Source of the DNA: Actinomycetota bacterium
Lineage (GTDB): Bacteria; Actinomycetota; Thermoleophilia; Solirubrobacterales; Thermoleophilaceae
Direction of reading: 5' to 3'
Assembly (NCBI GenBank): GCA_005885165.1
Contig: VAXR01000158.1
Span: 1 to 5,024, forward strand
DNA length: 5,024 bases
The notes beneath the pieces are model-generated. The model saw only the letters and a program-made list of their open reading frames with translations. It made no database searches and was not told the origin of the DNA. Both the position numbers and the translations under genes were made by a program. Position 1 is the stretch's first letter. Each line of letters opens with the position of its first letter. Positions 4,824-5,024 of this stretch are shown here, piece after piece.

Positions 4824-5024
4824 TCAGTCGCCGTCCGTATGCCCGTGCTCGGGCACCGCGTTGGGGCCCGGAGCCGGCGGCTTCGAGCTCACCCCGTGGA
4901 TGGCCTTCCAGAGCAGCTCGTCCATCTTCTTCTGCGTCACCTGGTCGAGCGAGCTCACGTTCACGCCGCGCATCAGGCGCCGGTTCGTCGACGAGTTCGG
5001 GTTGCGGGCGTTCATGTCGATGCT
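4824..5024 (-). CDS. C-terminal tail of an unidentified protein (possibly phosphoesterase-like), cut by the window edge
   Basis: The frame is open from the window's right edge to TGA 4826-4824 and gives 66 residues plus the stop. The ATG at 5015 is not a believable start, because the frame continues upstream as SID and the segment reads like the end of a larger protein. Visible features are NPNSSTNRRLMRGVNVSSLD, then QKKMDELLWKAIHG, then a Pro/Gly-rich tail ending in EHGHTDGD. The D-x-N-x-x-NP, R-R and LLW-K-x-x-x-G pattern recalls, from memory, the last part of alkaline-phosphatase-like phosphoesterases fused to YncE-type propellers, where a similar (L/M)NxILWxxxxG segment occurs. This is a weak resemblance without the catalytic domain in view, so the function stays unknown. 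It lies 77 bp before fabG on the same strand. GC-rich palindromes follow its stop directly. Confidence 0.6.
   Translation of the reverse strand, partial: SIDMNARNPNSSTNRRLMRGVNVSSLDQVTQKKMDELLWKAIHGVSSKPPAPGPNAVPEHGHTDGD

Overview
This is a GC-rich chromosomal window (roughly 70% GC by eye, with third codon positions almost all G or C). It is densely packed with housekeeping and lipid or CoA-type metabolic genes. Codon use, frequent GTG starts, short gaps and a possible leaderless-type divergent promoter all fit a high-GC Actinomycetota. The acyltransferase, ArfB and both SDR proteins look like those of soil Thermoleophilia-type lineages, but that placement is an impression from sequence style and was not tested. 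I see no tRNA, rRNA, CRISPR array, insertion sequence, integrase or phage gene.

Layout. Bases 1-770 (+) hold the C-terminal half of glycerol kinase, cut by the window edge. After 55 bp comes a PlsC-type 1-acyl-glycerol-3-phosphate acyltransferase (826-1608, +). Convergent with it, after 13 bp, is a metallo-beta-lactamase-fold hydrolase of the AHL-lactonase-like group (1622-2533, -). A 26-bp divergent gap separates that from an atypical SDR of the PECR/DECR (enoyl- or dienoyl-CoA reductase) type (2560-3396, +). A 73-bp convergent gap with a strong hairpin follows. On the minus strand, reading leftward from the window's right end, are the C-terminal tail of an incompletely seen gene (4824-5024), a canonical FabG-like SDR (3919-4746) and an ArfB/ICT1-type peptidyl-tRNA hydrolase (3470-3880).

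How the genes may work together. Glycerol kinase makes sn-glycerol 3-phosphate, and PlsC works two steps later on the acylated product, so the first pair could serve membrane-lipid synthesis from glycerol. The two SDRs probably reduce or oxidise acyl-CoA or acyl-ACP type substrates. ArfB is a ribosome-rescue factor that seems simply to ride behind fabG. The MBL hydrolase has all its metal ligands, but its substrate cannot be read from sequence.

I did not find a convincing undescribed system. The most interesting details are small: two 7-8 codon micro-ORFs directly in front of plsC and fabG, a divergent promoter whose two putative -10 elements share a TA, an SDR without the YxxxK catalytic pair, and an Ala/Arg-rich tail on the acyltransferase.
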